A DNA stretch of 64,000 nucleotides from the NCBI GenBank assembly GCA_032622095.1, contig CP136061.1, forward strand, positions 125,068,754-125,132,753, given 5' to 3'. Made by a program: the position numbers and the translations under genes. The notes below the pieces were generated by a model. It had not been told where the DNA came from. It saw nothing but the letters and a program-made list of their open reading frames with translations, and did no database searches. Below are positions 11,300 through 23,220 of this stretch, in pieces (within the stretch, counting starts at the first letter, position 1; each line of letters opens with the position of its first letter). This DNA comes from Siphonodentalium dalli (taxonomy: Eukaryota; Mollusca; Scaphopoda; Gadilida; Siphonodentaliidae).

Positions 11300-12857
11300 T
11301 TTAATATTATTGTCGGCAGCGAGGTCAATATATGTGTTGAAACCATATGCAACTAAGTTGACAAAACTTGTGTCTCAATCCCCATGTATATAATTTGTAT
11401 ACAATACATTATGTTTAAAATAAAAACATATGCATTTAATTGGATGCAAATAAATGTTTACATCAGATATCAAATTATGTAATTTTGTTATTCCAAAATA
11501 ATTGTAGTGCCCCTGTAAATTATTGACAACTTACAATAACTGGACACAATGAATTACAGTACAAGCTAGTCTCTTCCAAGTACAGCGTGTTGGCTCTCAA
11601 GTAGCCCGAGTCGTTGGATTTCCGGTAGATTCCCGTTAAATATCAATCGTTCCATTATCTTGAAAAAATATATAGAAAGATATATGTTTGAAATTGTTTA
11701 TAAACACACAGCAGTGGTAATTCACTCGCTGTCTCGCTATTCCTTTCTCGCCGCCTCAGCTGATTCACAATATACTGTAATGTTTTTTGTGTTCTCGTCA
11801 TTTTCATTATGTTATTCATGTTATAAAATTATCTAAATCGTAAAGAATTGTGTGTTGTATACATGTATTGAAGGCAGAATACATTATGTTTAAACCAACA
11901 TGTTGGCTCAAATATCTCTGGAGATTATATATAATAATCAAAATAGGATCCATAACCATTACACTGGAACCATGAACACATTATAACCGATGAGGCACGA
12001 ATCCTCAATAACGATCGAAATTAAATCATAAAATATAAGCTATGCTATATGGTCTTGCATATCAAATCACGTACATTCCCAGAGATGCGTGATGTACGAA
12101 ACAACTGGCGATGACCTCTTACAGGAGCGAGTTCTCGTTGTTCGATAAAATAATCAGGCTGAGAGGGAATACAAAGCAAATTTCATCTGCGGGCCTTGCC
12201 CTCTCTGATGCTTCTTTTTGGTAGTTTGAGTTTTATATCCCAGGCCATATAAGGCAATGACCTTTGCATCAGCAGCTACGGTTACGCTCTGTTACCACGA
12301 AGACATTGCCAAAAAATATAGACGAATGTCTGTTTCCAGCACCCGTATAATTGCTGGCGAGCAATTTGATGTCAGTGCGTTGACAGTTCAGCGAGATGCA
12401 TAAATGGTTCTCGATTCATTAAAATGACAGACCCAAATGATGGAATTTAAATGTCGATGGTAACCTTTTAATGTGACGCAAGGACCAACCATGTGCAATT
12501 GTAATCACATGGCATGTGATCATCTATAACAAACTGATACAAACTCACATTGCAGCACAAGGGTGATCTACATGTATCTGAGAGGCGTGTCTGCTGTTCG
12601 TTGTATTGGGTATTATCATATATATATATCATTATATATAAATGGATCCTAACCAGCTTTCAGAAAATGTTTATGTTGACTGAATAGTGTTGACTCAATC
12701 ATTCGAGTTTTTAAACACTACAGCTTTAAAGGGTATTTTATTGTTGTCATTGTGACTATGTGTGCTGTATCAATAGTATTACTTCATGCCTATAGATACA
12801 CATGCCCATATAACACGTAACATGACTGGTAATTTTAGAAAAGGTCACACTGCAACT
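11298..12857. other. No recognisable gene
   Basis: AT-rich sequence without sizeable open frames. A short TATATATATC...ATTATATATA patch lies at about 12616-12640. Confidence 0.5.
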
Positions 12858-13100
12858 ATATCGACATAAAACGGTTAATTCCACACTCGTTGGGGTGAGA
12901 CACATATATTCAACTGAATAACAGCCATTAAATACATACTGTTGTATACATATCGTGAATTAAAGTCAGAACGCTTCGTGTTGACGTCACCAAGAGTGAT
13001 GACGAACATTACGTCAACAACAAAATAATCTACTGGCGATGCCCCCAAAATACCGGTTTGTCATCAGACTTAAATCGCAATTATGATAGTTACGTGCGCT
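12858..13100 (+). repeat. Dispersed repeat D, fragment
   Basis: The block from about 12868 (TTCCACACTCGTTGGGGTGA, then AACAGCCATTAAATACATA) aligns with 23.24-23.42 kb (CACACCCGTTGGTGTGATAC, ATCAGCCATTGAATACATA) over more than 150 bp with frequent changes. Further pieces of the same family appear at 14.14-14.29 kb. There is no conserved open frame between copies. Confidence 0.6.
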
Positions 13101-13796
13101 CGCGCAACAGTATGGCGATCAGTCAGATTCGTAGGTACGTACGTTGGTGTCACCCTACCGATTTCACGCCATGACGCCACCCTTACGCAGTACATGCCGG
13201 CGACGTTACGGAGTATAGTATAGAGTTGACGCCCTTGGCACTGACTTCCGTTACTAGCTCGTTGCTATATAAACAAACCAGCGATGTGGCTTTTGTCGAA
13301 AATTGACAGTCAGTACATTCGCCATGTATACATGTACTTTCAGAAAATACAAAACACCACAACGTTATACCCCACCAATGTCAGTGTCTCGATATCATTT
13401 GACCAAATTTATTGACATGAAACCGCGACAGACACGGCGTGAAATACATCGCATTGAGTAAACAATTTCCCATTGTTTCAATTCAACTTCAAGATCGCGG
13501 TAAAATCAAAACCGCAATTTGTAAGTGGTAAACATCTGAAAAAGACATCAGGTACATGCAGAAACTAATTGTCGTGCATATTTACTTCTATTTGAGGTGG
13601 CAAATTGTCATGTTTATCAGTATTTTTAACGATAAGAGCGATGGTAATTGGGGGACTATATTTTATCTAGCGCATTAAATTTAAAATTAAAAGTCGTTAA
13701 TTGGTTGATTTTTTTCTATGGCCGCACATTTCGTTGATAATTACGAGCCATTTGTTTGTCTAAATAACATTTTTAAGTTCGAAGAGCATTAGAATT

Positions 13797-13938
13797 GGGA
13801 TAACAGTGTGGTGTTTTGTGATTTCGAAAAGGTACATGGCGAATATACTGTGGCTCCGCCGTCGCCCATTAACTAAATTTGCCACAGTATATTCGCCATG
13901 TACCTTTCCGAAATCACAAAACACCACACTGTTATCCC
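13797..13938. repeat. Near-perfect 142-bp hairpin
   Basis: The arm at 13797-13853 (starting GGGATAACAGTGTGGTG) is the reverse complement of 13881-13938 with a single mismatch over ~57 bp and a ~27-bp loop. A diverged relative of the right arm lies at about 13319-13371 (TTCGCCATGTATACATG...ACAAAACACCACAACG). Such near-perfect arms suggest a recent foldback or an arm kept by gene conversion. Confidence 0.9.
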
Positions 13939-13979
13939 CTAAATAAAATTATTGAAGATTGTAATTGTCTTTTTTTGCT

Positions 13980-14003
13980 AACATTAAATTAAATTAAATT
14001 AAA
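13980..14003. repeat. (ATTAA)n-like short tandem
   Basis: About four or five copies of a TTAAA-type pentamer occur in an AT-rich context. A similar run lies at 5849-5868. Confidence 0.7.
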
Positions 14004-14134
14004 TAAATTAAGTAAAATACAGTGAAATTATTTTTTAAATTATTTGTTATTACATTTTTGCGCACGTTGGCATCTCTCTGAGTGCATTCTAGTTAGATAT
14101 GGTATCAATGGGGGCCACAGTTAATGACCGATTT

Positions 14135-14290
14135 TGTCAGCAACAGGGGGAGTGGAATAAAACAGAACACAACTGGCATTATAATATCTATTTCTTCATC
14201 TAACTCGTTGCGGACGGCGTATAGTTACATTTTACGCGAGCTCTGGTCTCATGAAATATATTCTAAAGATGCTCATGAAAGACGCACGAT
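14135..14290 (+). repeat. Dispersed repeat D, fragment
   Basis: AACTCGTTGCGGACGGCGTA at about 14202 and GGAGTGGAATAAAACAGAAC at about 14149 match 23.50-23.62 kb in the same order and spacing. The following GAGCTCTGGTCTCATGAAAT corresponds to CAGCTCTCGTGAAATATA there. This is a partial copy. Confidence 0.6.
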
Positions 14291-15116
14291 GTATTCTATT
14301 TATCGTATGTAAAGAGTGTGCGATAAACTCAACACCGTGGGGTTTATTTTGGAAGTGATTCACGGTGACCCGCTCAACACGACAGCTTGAGTGGCGAACA
14401 TTAGCAAGCGCTACCGTGTAAGCATCGTGGTGCAATGGTGGCCGTTTTATCCAAATATCATTACATACCACCACGAGTCACCGCGACACAATACTAATAA
14501 TCGGTGTTAAATGCGAACCTTCTATATATGCAACGAGAATCGCATTGCATACATGTATTTCTACACTTTCCACAAATTGTCATGTTCGCGGTCATTAGCT
14601 GTTTGAACAGGTCAAAACAAGTAGGGCTCCTTTTGCACTTTTTATATGTCGTCTGCTTTCACCACCTTAACATCCCTCCATATCAATGAAATGCTATTTC
14701 GATGTACACTTATTAACTGACTGGGACGATCCATTTAATATTGAAAGGGTTAATCTGCTCCACGGAACTTCACCACATTGGGATCAGTGGGTTCCCCCTA
14801 CTGCCTTCCCTGCCTTCCCTTCCCCCTGCGTAGAGTGTTTTGCTTATCGCACACTTTTCGCATATTGTATATACACATCGTCATTTAATTGCGGAGGAAC
14901 TCTTGGCATCAGCATTAACCCTACACCCAGAGACAACATGATCAGGTGTCCCTCTGTTTATATATAGTATGTCCACACCACATCCTTTGTGTGATTGACG
15001 TTCCCTGTTGGTCGTAAGATTAATGACAACGCGTCTTTTCGCCACCCGATCAATGACAGGAAAGGTAATTAGACTGTAGGCGACGGATATAACGTAATCA
15101 GGAATCAAGAGAGAGA
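14291..15116. other. No recognisable gene
   Basis: Short open frames on both strands have no motif. ATTGAAAGGGTTAA at 14742-14755 matches the right terminus of the TTAA element family at 2503-2759, but no partner end was located. Confidence 0.4.
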
Positions 15117-15255
15117 GAGGATACTCGCTTCCGCTGCAATTAGGCTGATCTAAGAGGATTCCCTGATGGTATCATCTACAAAATCACCGTCATTATCTGC
15201 CAACCAAGTATAGAAAGGCTGTTCAAATCAGGAGGCGACATAATAGTGACAATGA
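15117..15255 (+). repeat. Direct repeat, copy 1
   Basis: GAGGATACTC, GGCTGATCTAAGAGGATT and ATCATCTACAAAATCACCGT recur in order at 15787-15928, 670 bp downstream. Divergence is moderate. The sequence between (15256-15786) contains short frames on both strands without recognisable domains. Confidence 0.75.
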
Positions 15256-15786
15256 ATGTCGGGCCTGCATGTTAATATTCCAATCGGCCAACAACTGCTC
15301 GCTTGACAACTGAGTCTTTCCTCATTAAGCACTAAGGGCACTTCAAATTACGACAAACTATAGATGGTAAATGTACGTTTATGCATACCCAAGAATCACG
15401 TATCACGCATAAGGTCGTATGTGCACATGTATCCGGTTCACCACATGCAAGCGATATATAGTCACATACACTTGTATACATGTACGTACACTGTTGCATA
15501 CATATATGCACGGATCGCCGCGAACGGTAGACCAACAATACGTAGTTTGCGATTGAACGTCCGAACACCTATAGAACAGACAAGATCGGGAATTATACAA
15601 TATCAGGGTCGCGGGCTGAAATTCTTACTCCGCTGTGTTCGGGAGGGGGAATCAATGCATACCGGCAAATATGATGCCCATTGTTCCTGAGTCAGTTCCC
15701 GGTATTCGAATCATTTAGTGATCATATGCCTTGGTAGTCAGCCGCTCACGAATACCCAAATGTAACGAGGAATAGAGGAGTATTGC

Positions 15787-15928
15787 GAGGATACTCAATT
15801 CCGCTGCAATTATATAGGCTGATCTAAGAGGATTATCTGATGCTATCATCTACAAAATCACCGTCGTAATCGGCCAACCAAGTTGATAGAAACGCTATTC
15901 AAAGCATGAGGCGATATTATAGCTACAT
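15787..15928 (+). repeat. Direct repeat, copy 2
   Basis: Second copy of the 15117-15255 block, with small insertions such as TATA after GCAATTA. Confidence 0.75.
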
Positions 15929-16790
15929 TTGAATTGCTTGATTGTTGATATACCATTCAACCAATCAAGACAACTTATATTTATACGGCAGACAGCAGAG
16001 GTGAACATATAGGTTTATCCATCTCCAAGAATCTCTTTCTAACAACAAGCCCGTGCACATGTATTTGCATCGCCAAGTGCAACCGACTCAGTTACATCTA
16101 CACCTCAGAAAACTATTTGCAAAACAGACTCGGAATAAGCTGACATCACGGATTTCGATGAGTGAGAATTCCGATGATCATAGATCAGTTCGAGACATTG
16201 AGAGTTGTCAGACCTTGGGAACTAGCCATTGGACGACACTCAAGGACAACATACACCCACAATGTACGACAACAGAGAACAATCTTTCTGCAATTCGAAC
16301 AAATGGGTGCACCATCTATGATGGTTAGACTACGATATGATAACGAACTTCTATTTAGGTTAGTCACGCGTCACGTTTCGCCCCACCAATTTACCACTAT
16401 GCAGATTTTTTGCCAACTATTATCTGCTCTATTTTCCGATTTGTTAAATTTGCATGTTCGCAAGTATCGGCGTTCGTTAGTGCGGAATTAAATGCAAGCG
16501 ATATTTCTTTTACGATGCAGTTATTTTAGCACTCAGCAATTTCTGGACCACGAGCCTGGGGGAAATGCAGTGATTTAGAGCCAGCATTATTATTTGATCG
16601 CCGCGCAGATGATGCCCGTGATGTATCGAGCAACACTGGGGCATTGCCGTTTCCAAATCTAGCAACGTTACGTTACACTGAAATAGCGAATGTGTGGGAA
16701 GTTTCACCCAATCATTTGTGTGGAAACGCAGCCATTGCAATTCTCACCCATACACCACATGTATTCGACTGGCATATTAACATTTGTTGT
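15929..16790. other. No recognisable gene
   Basis: Overlapping frames of 60-109 codons lie on both strands around 16053-16491, with no motif, signal peptide or splice context. I regard them as chance. Confidence 0.4.
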
Positions 16791-16833
16791 TAGCTCAACT
16801 TACTTGTAAGTTTGAGCTATTGCCATGGTTTGG

Positions 16834-16911
16834 CGTCCGTCGTCCGTGTGTCCGTGTGTCCGTGTGTCCGTGTGTCCGTGTGTGCGTGTGTCCGTGTGTC
16901 CGTGTGTCCGT
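16834..16911 (+). repeat. GTCCGTGT microsatellite
   Basis: About 78 bp of GTCCGTGT-type octamers next to the left terminus of the larger element. The minus strand reads as a His/Thr/Arg-rich frame only because the unit is open. Confidence 0.9.
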
Positions 16912-16925
16912 CAACAATTTCCTTT

Positions 16926-19900
16926 GGCGCGGGCTACAGGTTGTACCTTTGGTCTGATCTTCATGAAATTTGTCATGAATGTTGACATTGATATGTAGAT
17001 GGGAACGAGTCATTTTGGGGTCATTCGGCCAAAAAACATGGCCGTTGGCAGCCATGTTGGATTTCAAGATTCAATCCATTGGCGCGGCCTACAGGTTGTA
17101 CTGTTCATCTGATCATCATGAAATTTGTCATTGATGTTAATAATGACATGTAGATGGGAACGAGTGATTTTGGGGTGGTTCGGCCAAAAAACATGGCCGT
17201 CAGCAGCCATCTTGTATTTTACTCTTTGCATGACTAAATCCTTTGGCGCGGGCTACAGGTCGTTGTTTTGGTCGGAAGTTTATGAAATTTGTCATGGATG
17301 TTAACACTGTCATGTAGATGGGAACGAGTGATTTTGGAGTTGTTCGGCCAAAAAACATGGCCGCCAGCAGCCATCTTGGATTTTACTCTTTGCATGACTA
17401 AATCCTTTGGCGCGGGCTACAGGTCGTACCTTTGGTCTGATCTTTATGAAATTTGTCATGAATGTTGACATTGGCATGTAGATGGGAACGAGTCATTTTG
17501 GGGTCATTCGGCCAAAAAACATGGCCACTGGTGGCCATTTTGGATTTCAAAATTCAATCCATTGGCGCGGGCTACAGGTCGTACTGTTCGTCTGATCATT
17601 ATGAAATTTGTCATGGATGTTAATATTAACATGTAGATGGGAACGAGTGATTTTGGGGTCGTTCGGCCAAAAAACATGGCCGCTGGCAGCCATCATGGAT
17701 TTTACTCTTTGCATGACTAAATCCTTTGGCGCGGGCTACAGGTCGTACCTTTGGTCTGACCTTTATTAAATTTGTCATGAATATTGATATTGACATGTAT
17801 ATGGGAACGAGTCATTTTGGGGTCATACGGCCAAAAAACATGGCCGCTGGCAGCCATCTTGGATTTTACTCTTTGCATGACTAAATCCTTTGCCGCAGGC
17901 TACAGGTCGTAGTTTTGATCAGAACTTCATGAAATTTGTCATGGATGTTAACAATGAAATGTAGATGGGAACGAGTGATTTTGGGGTTGTTCGGCCAAAA
18001 AACATGGCCGCCAGCAGCCATCATGGATTTTACTCTTTGCATGACTAAATCCTTTGGCGCGGGCTACAGGTCGTACCTATGGTCTGATCTTTATGAATTT
18101 TGTCATGAATGTTGACATTGACATGTAGATGGGAACGAGTGATTTTGGGGTCATTCGGCCAAAAAACATGGCCGCTGGTGGCCATTTTGGATTTCAAAAT
18201 TCAATCCATTGGCGCGGGCTACAGGTCGTGCTGTTCGTCTGATCATCATGAAATTTGTCATGGATGTTAATATTGACATGTAGATGGGAACGAGTGATTT
18301 TGGGGTCGTTCGGCCAAAAAACATGGCCGCCAGCAGCCATCATGGATTTTACTCTTTGCATGACTAAATCCTTTGGCGCGGGCTACAGGTCGTACCTTTG
18401 GTCTGACCTTTATTAAACTTGTCATGAATATTGATATTGACATGTATATGGGAACGAGTCATTTTGGGGTCATACGGCCAAAAAACATGGCCGCTGGCAG
18501 CCATCTTGGATTTTACTCTTTGCATGACTAAATCCTTTGGCGCAGGCTACAGGTCGTAGTTTTGATCAGAACTTCATGAAATTTGTCATGGATGTTAACA
18601 ATGACATGTAGATGGGAACGAGTGATTTTGGGGTTGTTCGGCCAAAAAACATGGCCGCCAGCAGCCATCATGGATTTTACTCTTTGCATGACTAAATCCT
18701 TTGGCGCGGGCTACAGGTCGTACCTATGGTCTGATCTTTATGAATTTTGTCATGAATGTTGACATTGACATGTAGATGGGAACGAGTGATTTTGGGGTCA
18801 TTCGGCCAAAAAACATGGCCGCTGGTGGCCATTTTGGATTTCAAAATTCAATCCATTGGCGCGGGCTACAGGTCGTGCTGTTCGTCTGATCATCATGAAA
18901 TTTGTCATGGATGTTAATATTGACATGTAGATGGGAACGAGTGATTTTGGGGTCGTTCAGCCAAAAAACATGGCCGCCAGCAGCTATCTTGGATTTTACT
19001 CTTTGCATGACTAAATTCTTTGGCGCGGGCTACAGGTTGTAGCTTTGGTCAGAACTTCATGAAATTTGTCATGGATGTTAACAATGACATGTAGATGGGA
19101 ACGAGTGATTTTGGGGTTGTTCGGCCAAAAAACATGGCCGCCAGCAGCCACCATGGATTTTACTCTTTGCATGACTAAATCCTTTGGCGCGGGCTACAGG
19201 TCGTACCTATGGTCTGATCTTTATGAATTTTGTCGTGAATGTTGACATTGACATGTAGATGGGAACGAGTCATTTTGGGGTCATTCGGCCAAAAAACATG
19301 GCCGCTGGTGGCCATTTTGGATTTCAAAATTCAATCCATTGGCGCGGGCTACAGGTCGTGCTGTTCTTCTGATCATCATGAAATATGTCATGGATGTTAA
19401 CAATGACATGTAGATGGGAACGAGTGATTTTGGGGTCGTTCGGCCAAAAAACATGGCCGCCAGCAGCCATCTTGGATTTTACTCTTTGCATGACTAAATC
19501 CTTTGGCGCAGGTTACAGGTCGTACCTTTGGTCTGACCTTTATGAAATTTGTCATGAATATTGATATTGACATGTATATGGGAACGAGTCATTTTGGGGT
19601 CATACGGCCAAAAAACATGGCCGCTGGCAGCCATCTTGGATTTCAAAATTCAATCCATTGGCACGGGCTACAGGTCGTACTGTTTGTCTGATCATGATAT
19701 TTATCATGGATGTTAATATTAACATGTAGATGGGAACGAGTCATTTTGGGGTCGTTTGGCTAAAAAACATGTCCGCCAGCAGCCATATTGGATTTTACTC
19801 TTTGCATGAATAAATCCTTTGGTGCGGGCTACAGGTCGTAGCTTTGGTCGGAACTTCATGAAATTTGTCATGTATGTTAACAATGACATGTAGATGGGAA

Positions 19901-20140
19901 ACGAGTCATTTTGGGGTCGTTCAGCCGAAAAACATGGCCGCCAGCAGCCATCTTGGATTTTACTCTTTGCATGACTAAATCCATTGGCACAGGCTACAGG
20001 TCATACCTTTGATCAGATCATTATGAGATTTGTAAAGGCTGTAGATGGGAACAAGTCATTTTGGGGTAATTCGGAAAAAAAACATGGCTGTCGGGGGCCA
20101 TTTTAGAATTTACTCTTTGCATCAATAAATCCTTTGGCAC
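16926..20140 (+). repeat. 155/164-bp minisatellite with 647-bp higher-order repeat
   Basis: The word ACAGG of GGCTACAGG starts at 16936, 17091, 17255, 17419, 17574, 17738, 17902, 18066, 18221, 18385, 18549, 18713, 18868, 19032, 19196, 19351, 19515, 19670, 19831 and 19996. Spacings are almost all 155 or 164 bp. The 155-bp units use TTCAAAATTCAATCCATTGG and the 164-bp units use ACTCTTTGCATGACTAAATC at the junction. All share GATGGGAACGAGT and GGCCAAAAAACATGGCC. Units 647 bp apart are nearly identical, giving a four-unit higher-order repeat. Period edges decay toward 20.0-20.2 kb. Confidence 0.95.
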
Positions 20141-20300
20141 ACCATAATCACCACATCCCTGATCCGATCATTATGAAACCTGTTATGAATGTTGATATTG
20201 ACATGTACATCTGGTCTTACTTAGACATTTCAATTAGCACTTTTCCTATTCCTCCGTTTACTGTCGACCATTAAATTATTCCCCTACCTAAGTTGAGCTA

Positions 20301-21644
20301 CAGTGTCATTGACACTTTCATTTCTTTATACATATACCAGCAATCAACCACCCGCAGATGTTTTAGGCTGGCGGTATAAACTACCCAACATTTTGAATGA
20401 TTGTGCGATATTATAAATGTTGTATATATATAGTTCGAGAACTGTGTATGTTACCGATTGGATGTTATCATTTCCGATGCTGTTACGCATGTTTGTGTAT
20501 AACTTCCGACAGAGGGAGAGAGTGTGTCAGTGTCAGAATACAATCATTTATTGTATAATTATTATATCCATCAGATACCAAATACACACCACGACTATTT
20601 TTAATCGCGACAAATGAGTCTCAATTATGTACGAAATTTATTAACCGAGTGCACTAAATTCGATGCGAGCCGAGCTTTAGCAAGGCTCGAATCCAATTTA
20701 TTGGACGAGGTTAATAAATTTCGTATATAATTGCGACGAATTGAGTTCCATTTTATCCGATCTCGAAACGGATGGGGAAAACAATTAATATTGATTTCCT
20801 TATCACAATCAAAGAGTTTGCAATAAAGACATATTCAAGACAAAATATTGTTCCATTCTACATGTGTCTTTTCATGTTGACAAAATTGTTCAACCATCCT
20901 TATAAACCATGGTTATCTCGCGGTCAACACTAAATAACCCAACACAAACTTGAATATCATAATTATATTTTAAAAACATAGTAATAACGTTCCGGCATGG
21001 CTATATATATCATTGCATGTTGAATGAATACATGTGTATTGAAACATCGCCGGCTGGCAGTCGAGTAGTTGAAATATGATCTGTAATTTTGCAGAAAATG
21101 CTAATTTTGTCGGTACACACATCATAATTATGGTGATAATGTGAAGCATTCAACAATCGGAGCAAAGCGTCTGGAGTCAGTTTGTCTTTGATTTATTCGC
21201 GATCGAACAGAGCGTGATGTCGTGCACTGATCGCTAATCCCAAACCACACAGAGCCCGTCGGAAAGCAGACGGCAAATGCGCTCATCGCATGGATGTAAG
21301 TCTGATAAGCAGCTAAACTCTATGTAAAAGGACTTCCTTTTAAGTATGTCCCTGTAGCGGAGTTGGTCAAACATGGACGAGTATATGTGGACGCTTTTCA
21401 AGTTTGATCCGAATTGAGTGTAATATCAATATGCCATTCCGGTCGATCTATGGCCATTGCGATAAGAAAATGAAAACATATTCGCATATATTATTGATGC
21501 AATGAATACTAGTACTGAGCCAGTGTCTCCATATATTTGATAATTAAAATGATACTGAACCCACGGTATACGTACGGTTGACGTCAGTCTTGGCCAAGTA
21601 TAAGTCAATATCAACTATAAATACCACAAATAGTGACGTAGTTA
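20301..21644. other. No recognisable gene; one hairpin
   Basis: A foldback at 20623-20732 pairs ACGAAATTTATTAACC with GGTTAATAAATTTCGT, with further matching of GAGCC and GGCTC blocks around a short loop. It looks like a short palindromic element. The rest has only short frames without motifs. Confidence 0.55.
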
Positions 21645-21935
21645 CTTTTATGTTTTGCGACAGTGTATAAATTCTTAATATCCGATCGAATCTGAATTCT
21701 ATGTTTACAACAATTTGACAATGACTGCTACGGGGATATTGACGTAAAACCATATCGGCCCGCGCGTGCTCCACGTATAAATAAAACAAAACCACTCTAT
21801 TCTTCCGAAAGCACAGCGCTGACGTCAGCTAGACATTCGGATTCTGCAACTGTCAGATGTCTGTAATAAATAATAAAACCCCGGAATTGTATGTACCTGC
21901 CTCGTGCACAGGAACTCTTGTATCAAGATTATATA

Positions 21936-22131
21936 TTGTCACCTGACACATCAATTTGTCCTCAGAATCCAGGTCATCTGACACATCTATAGTCATACAA
22001 CTAGGTCAAATGACACACCTGCAAAAAAAGCCTGTCTCTGTCAAATAGGTCATCTGACACATATAATTATGAAACATTACCCAAACGTGTAAGCGAGTTT
22101 GTCCTCAGAATGTGTGTCGCGTGTGTCAGAT
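21936..22131 (+). repeat. Dispersed repeat E (TGACACAT-rich)
   Basis: CATCTGACACAT-type words recur several times together with TTTGTCCTCAGAA. A related segment lies at 54.26-54.45 kb, with GTCAAATGACACAG and TTTGTCCACAGAAAG. Its absence from copy B at about 33.6 kb marks it as an insertion. Confidence 0.65.
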
Positions 22132-22190
22132 ATATGGTACATGCATTATATATATTGTCAGTTCACTTTGACGTGGCTGAAACTACAAAT

Positions 22191-22648
22191 GTGACCCGCC
22201 ATATCAAATCCAGTCGGAAGTCGGGATTTTTTTTACCCTGTGCCAATGCATTCTCTTATATATGCGAGTCGACCATGGGTCGCCTCGCATATATAAGAGA
22301 ATGCATTGGCCTAACAATATTTTATCATTTTTTTTAAATAAATGTTTCTGACAATTTTTAAGACATAAAATAAAAAAACATCCATTTCCCTGCAGGGAGC
22401 CCCACACATATATAGAAGCATATAGAAGAGTGTCGTCTGCTCATGTTTGTCTGGGGCTCTGTATAGGTGAAATTATAAAATTGTTAAAGATTACAAGAAC
22501 AAATTATTAAAATTGTAAAAAATTGTTAGGCCAATGCATTCTCTTATATATGCGAGGCGACCTATGGTCGACTCGCATATATAAGAGAATGCATTGGCAC
22601 AGGGTAAAAAAATCCCGACTTCCGACTGGATTTGATATGGCGGGTCAC
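22191..22648. mobile_element. Nested-hairpin foldback element, 458 bp
   Basis: The ends GTGACCCGCCATATCAAATC (22191) and its reverse complement (ending 22648) start ~128-bp terminal inverted repeats differing by about one base and one indel. Each arm contains its own hairpin, TGCATTCTCTTATATATG pairing with CATATATAAGAGAATGCA. The central ~200 bp are A/T-rich. The paralogous block at about 33670 reads AACTACATATGCTG across the junction, i.e. the empty site. There is no coding content. Confidence 0.92.
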
Positions 22649-22940
22649 ATATGCTATCCAAGCCTAAATAACAGTATATACGTACCGCGTTTACGAGAGA
22701 GCTCCACGCTCGTTGAAGTTGTGTTGAAGTTATACGGTGTGGTGAGAATAGATAATAAAGTACCGCACTTTTTTTAATATCAACACTTAAAATATATCAT
22801 GCTGGATACTCGATTCCGATATATCATCATGGTTATATTATCGAGGTAATTGCGCGGGCTTGGAATGGTTTCAATGTCAATTGAACTGTCACGAGGCAGC
22901 GTTTTTGTGTTGTTTTTTTATACGCCCCCATCGTTGTGTG

Positions 22941-23209
22941 TTAACCATTTCATGGCGGGAGCTGCGCTGGTGCAGCATTAAAGATCATATGCCAATGCAT
23001 CTTCTTATATATGCTAGTCTCCCATAGGGAGCCTCGCATATATAATAGAATGGATTGGCCTATATGACAATATTTACTTTTACCTGTTAAGCCAGTGTGT
23101 TCTCTTATATATGCGAGGCTCCATATGGGAGACTAGCATATATAAGAGGATGCACTGGCATAGTATCTTTAATGCTGCACCAGCGCAGATCCCGTCATGA
23201 AATGGTTAA
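22941..23209. mobile_element. TTAA-flanked MITE with hairpin core, 269 bp
   Basis: TTAACCATTTCATGGCGGGA at the left is matched inverted at the right, ending CATGAAATGGTTAA. The subterminal GCTGCGCTGGTGCAGCATTA pairs with TAATGCTGCACCAGCGCAG. Two hairpins of the TTATATATGC family lie inside. Inverted similarity continues ~24 bp outside the TTAA (CGTTGTGTG and CACACAACG), so this element may sit inside a longer inverted structure. Confidence 0.85.
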
Positions 23210-23220
23210 CACACAACGAT

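Larger units (their letters stand above)
16791..20300. mobile_element. 3.5-kb element with TAGCTCAACTTA ends and minisatellite interior
   Basis: The left edge TAGCTCAACTTAC (16791) and right edge TAAGTTGAGCTA (ending 20300) are 12-bp inverted repeats that begin and end with TA, compatible with a TA target duplication. The left terminus is itself a hairpin: the same word reappears inverted within 16791-16820. Between the ends lie a GTCCGT-type microsatellite, about 20 units of a 155/164-bp repeat and a decayed tail. There is no transposase frame. Resemblance to tandem-core 'pearl'/Helitron-like non-autonomous elements of bivalves is inference. Confidence 0.7.
21645..22925 (+). repeat. Duplicated block, copy A (interrupted)
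   Basis: The segments 21645-21931, 22132-22190 and 22649-22925 align in order with 33313-33964. Shared words include AATTCTTAATATCCGATCGA, GGAACTCTTGTATC, AACAGTATATACGTA and GTCAATTGAACTGTCACGA. Copy A carries two insertions absent from the paralogue: repeat E (21936-22131) and the foldback at 22191-22648. The block itself has no coding signal. Confidence 0.85.

Noticed and set aside
16795-17067. His/Thr/Arg-rich minus-strand frame
   Set aside because: It reads the GTCCGTGT microsatellite, and the peptide repeat only reflects the DNA repeat.
7434-20140. CRISPR-like array
   Set aside because: Repeats are ~150-164 bp and contiguous with no unique spacers, and the context is eukaryotic. They are minisatellites.
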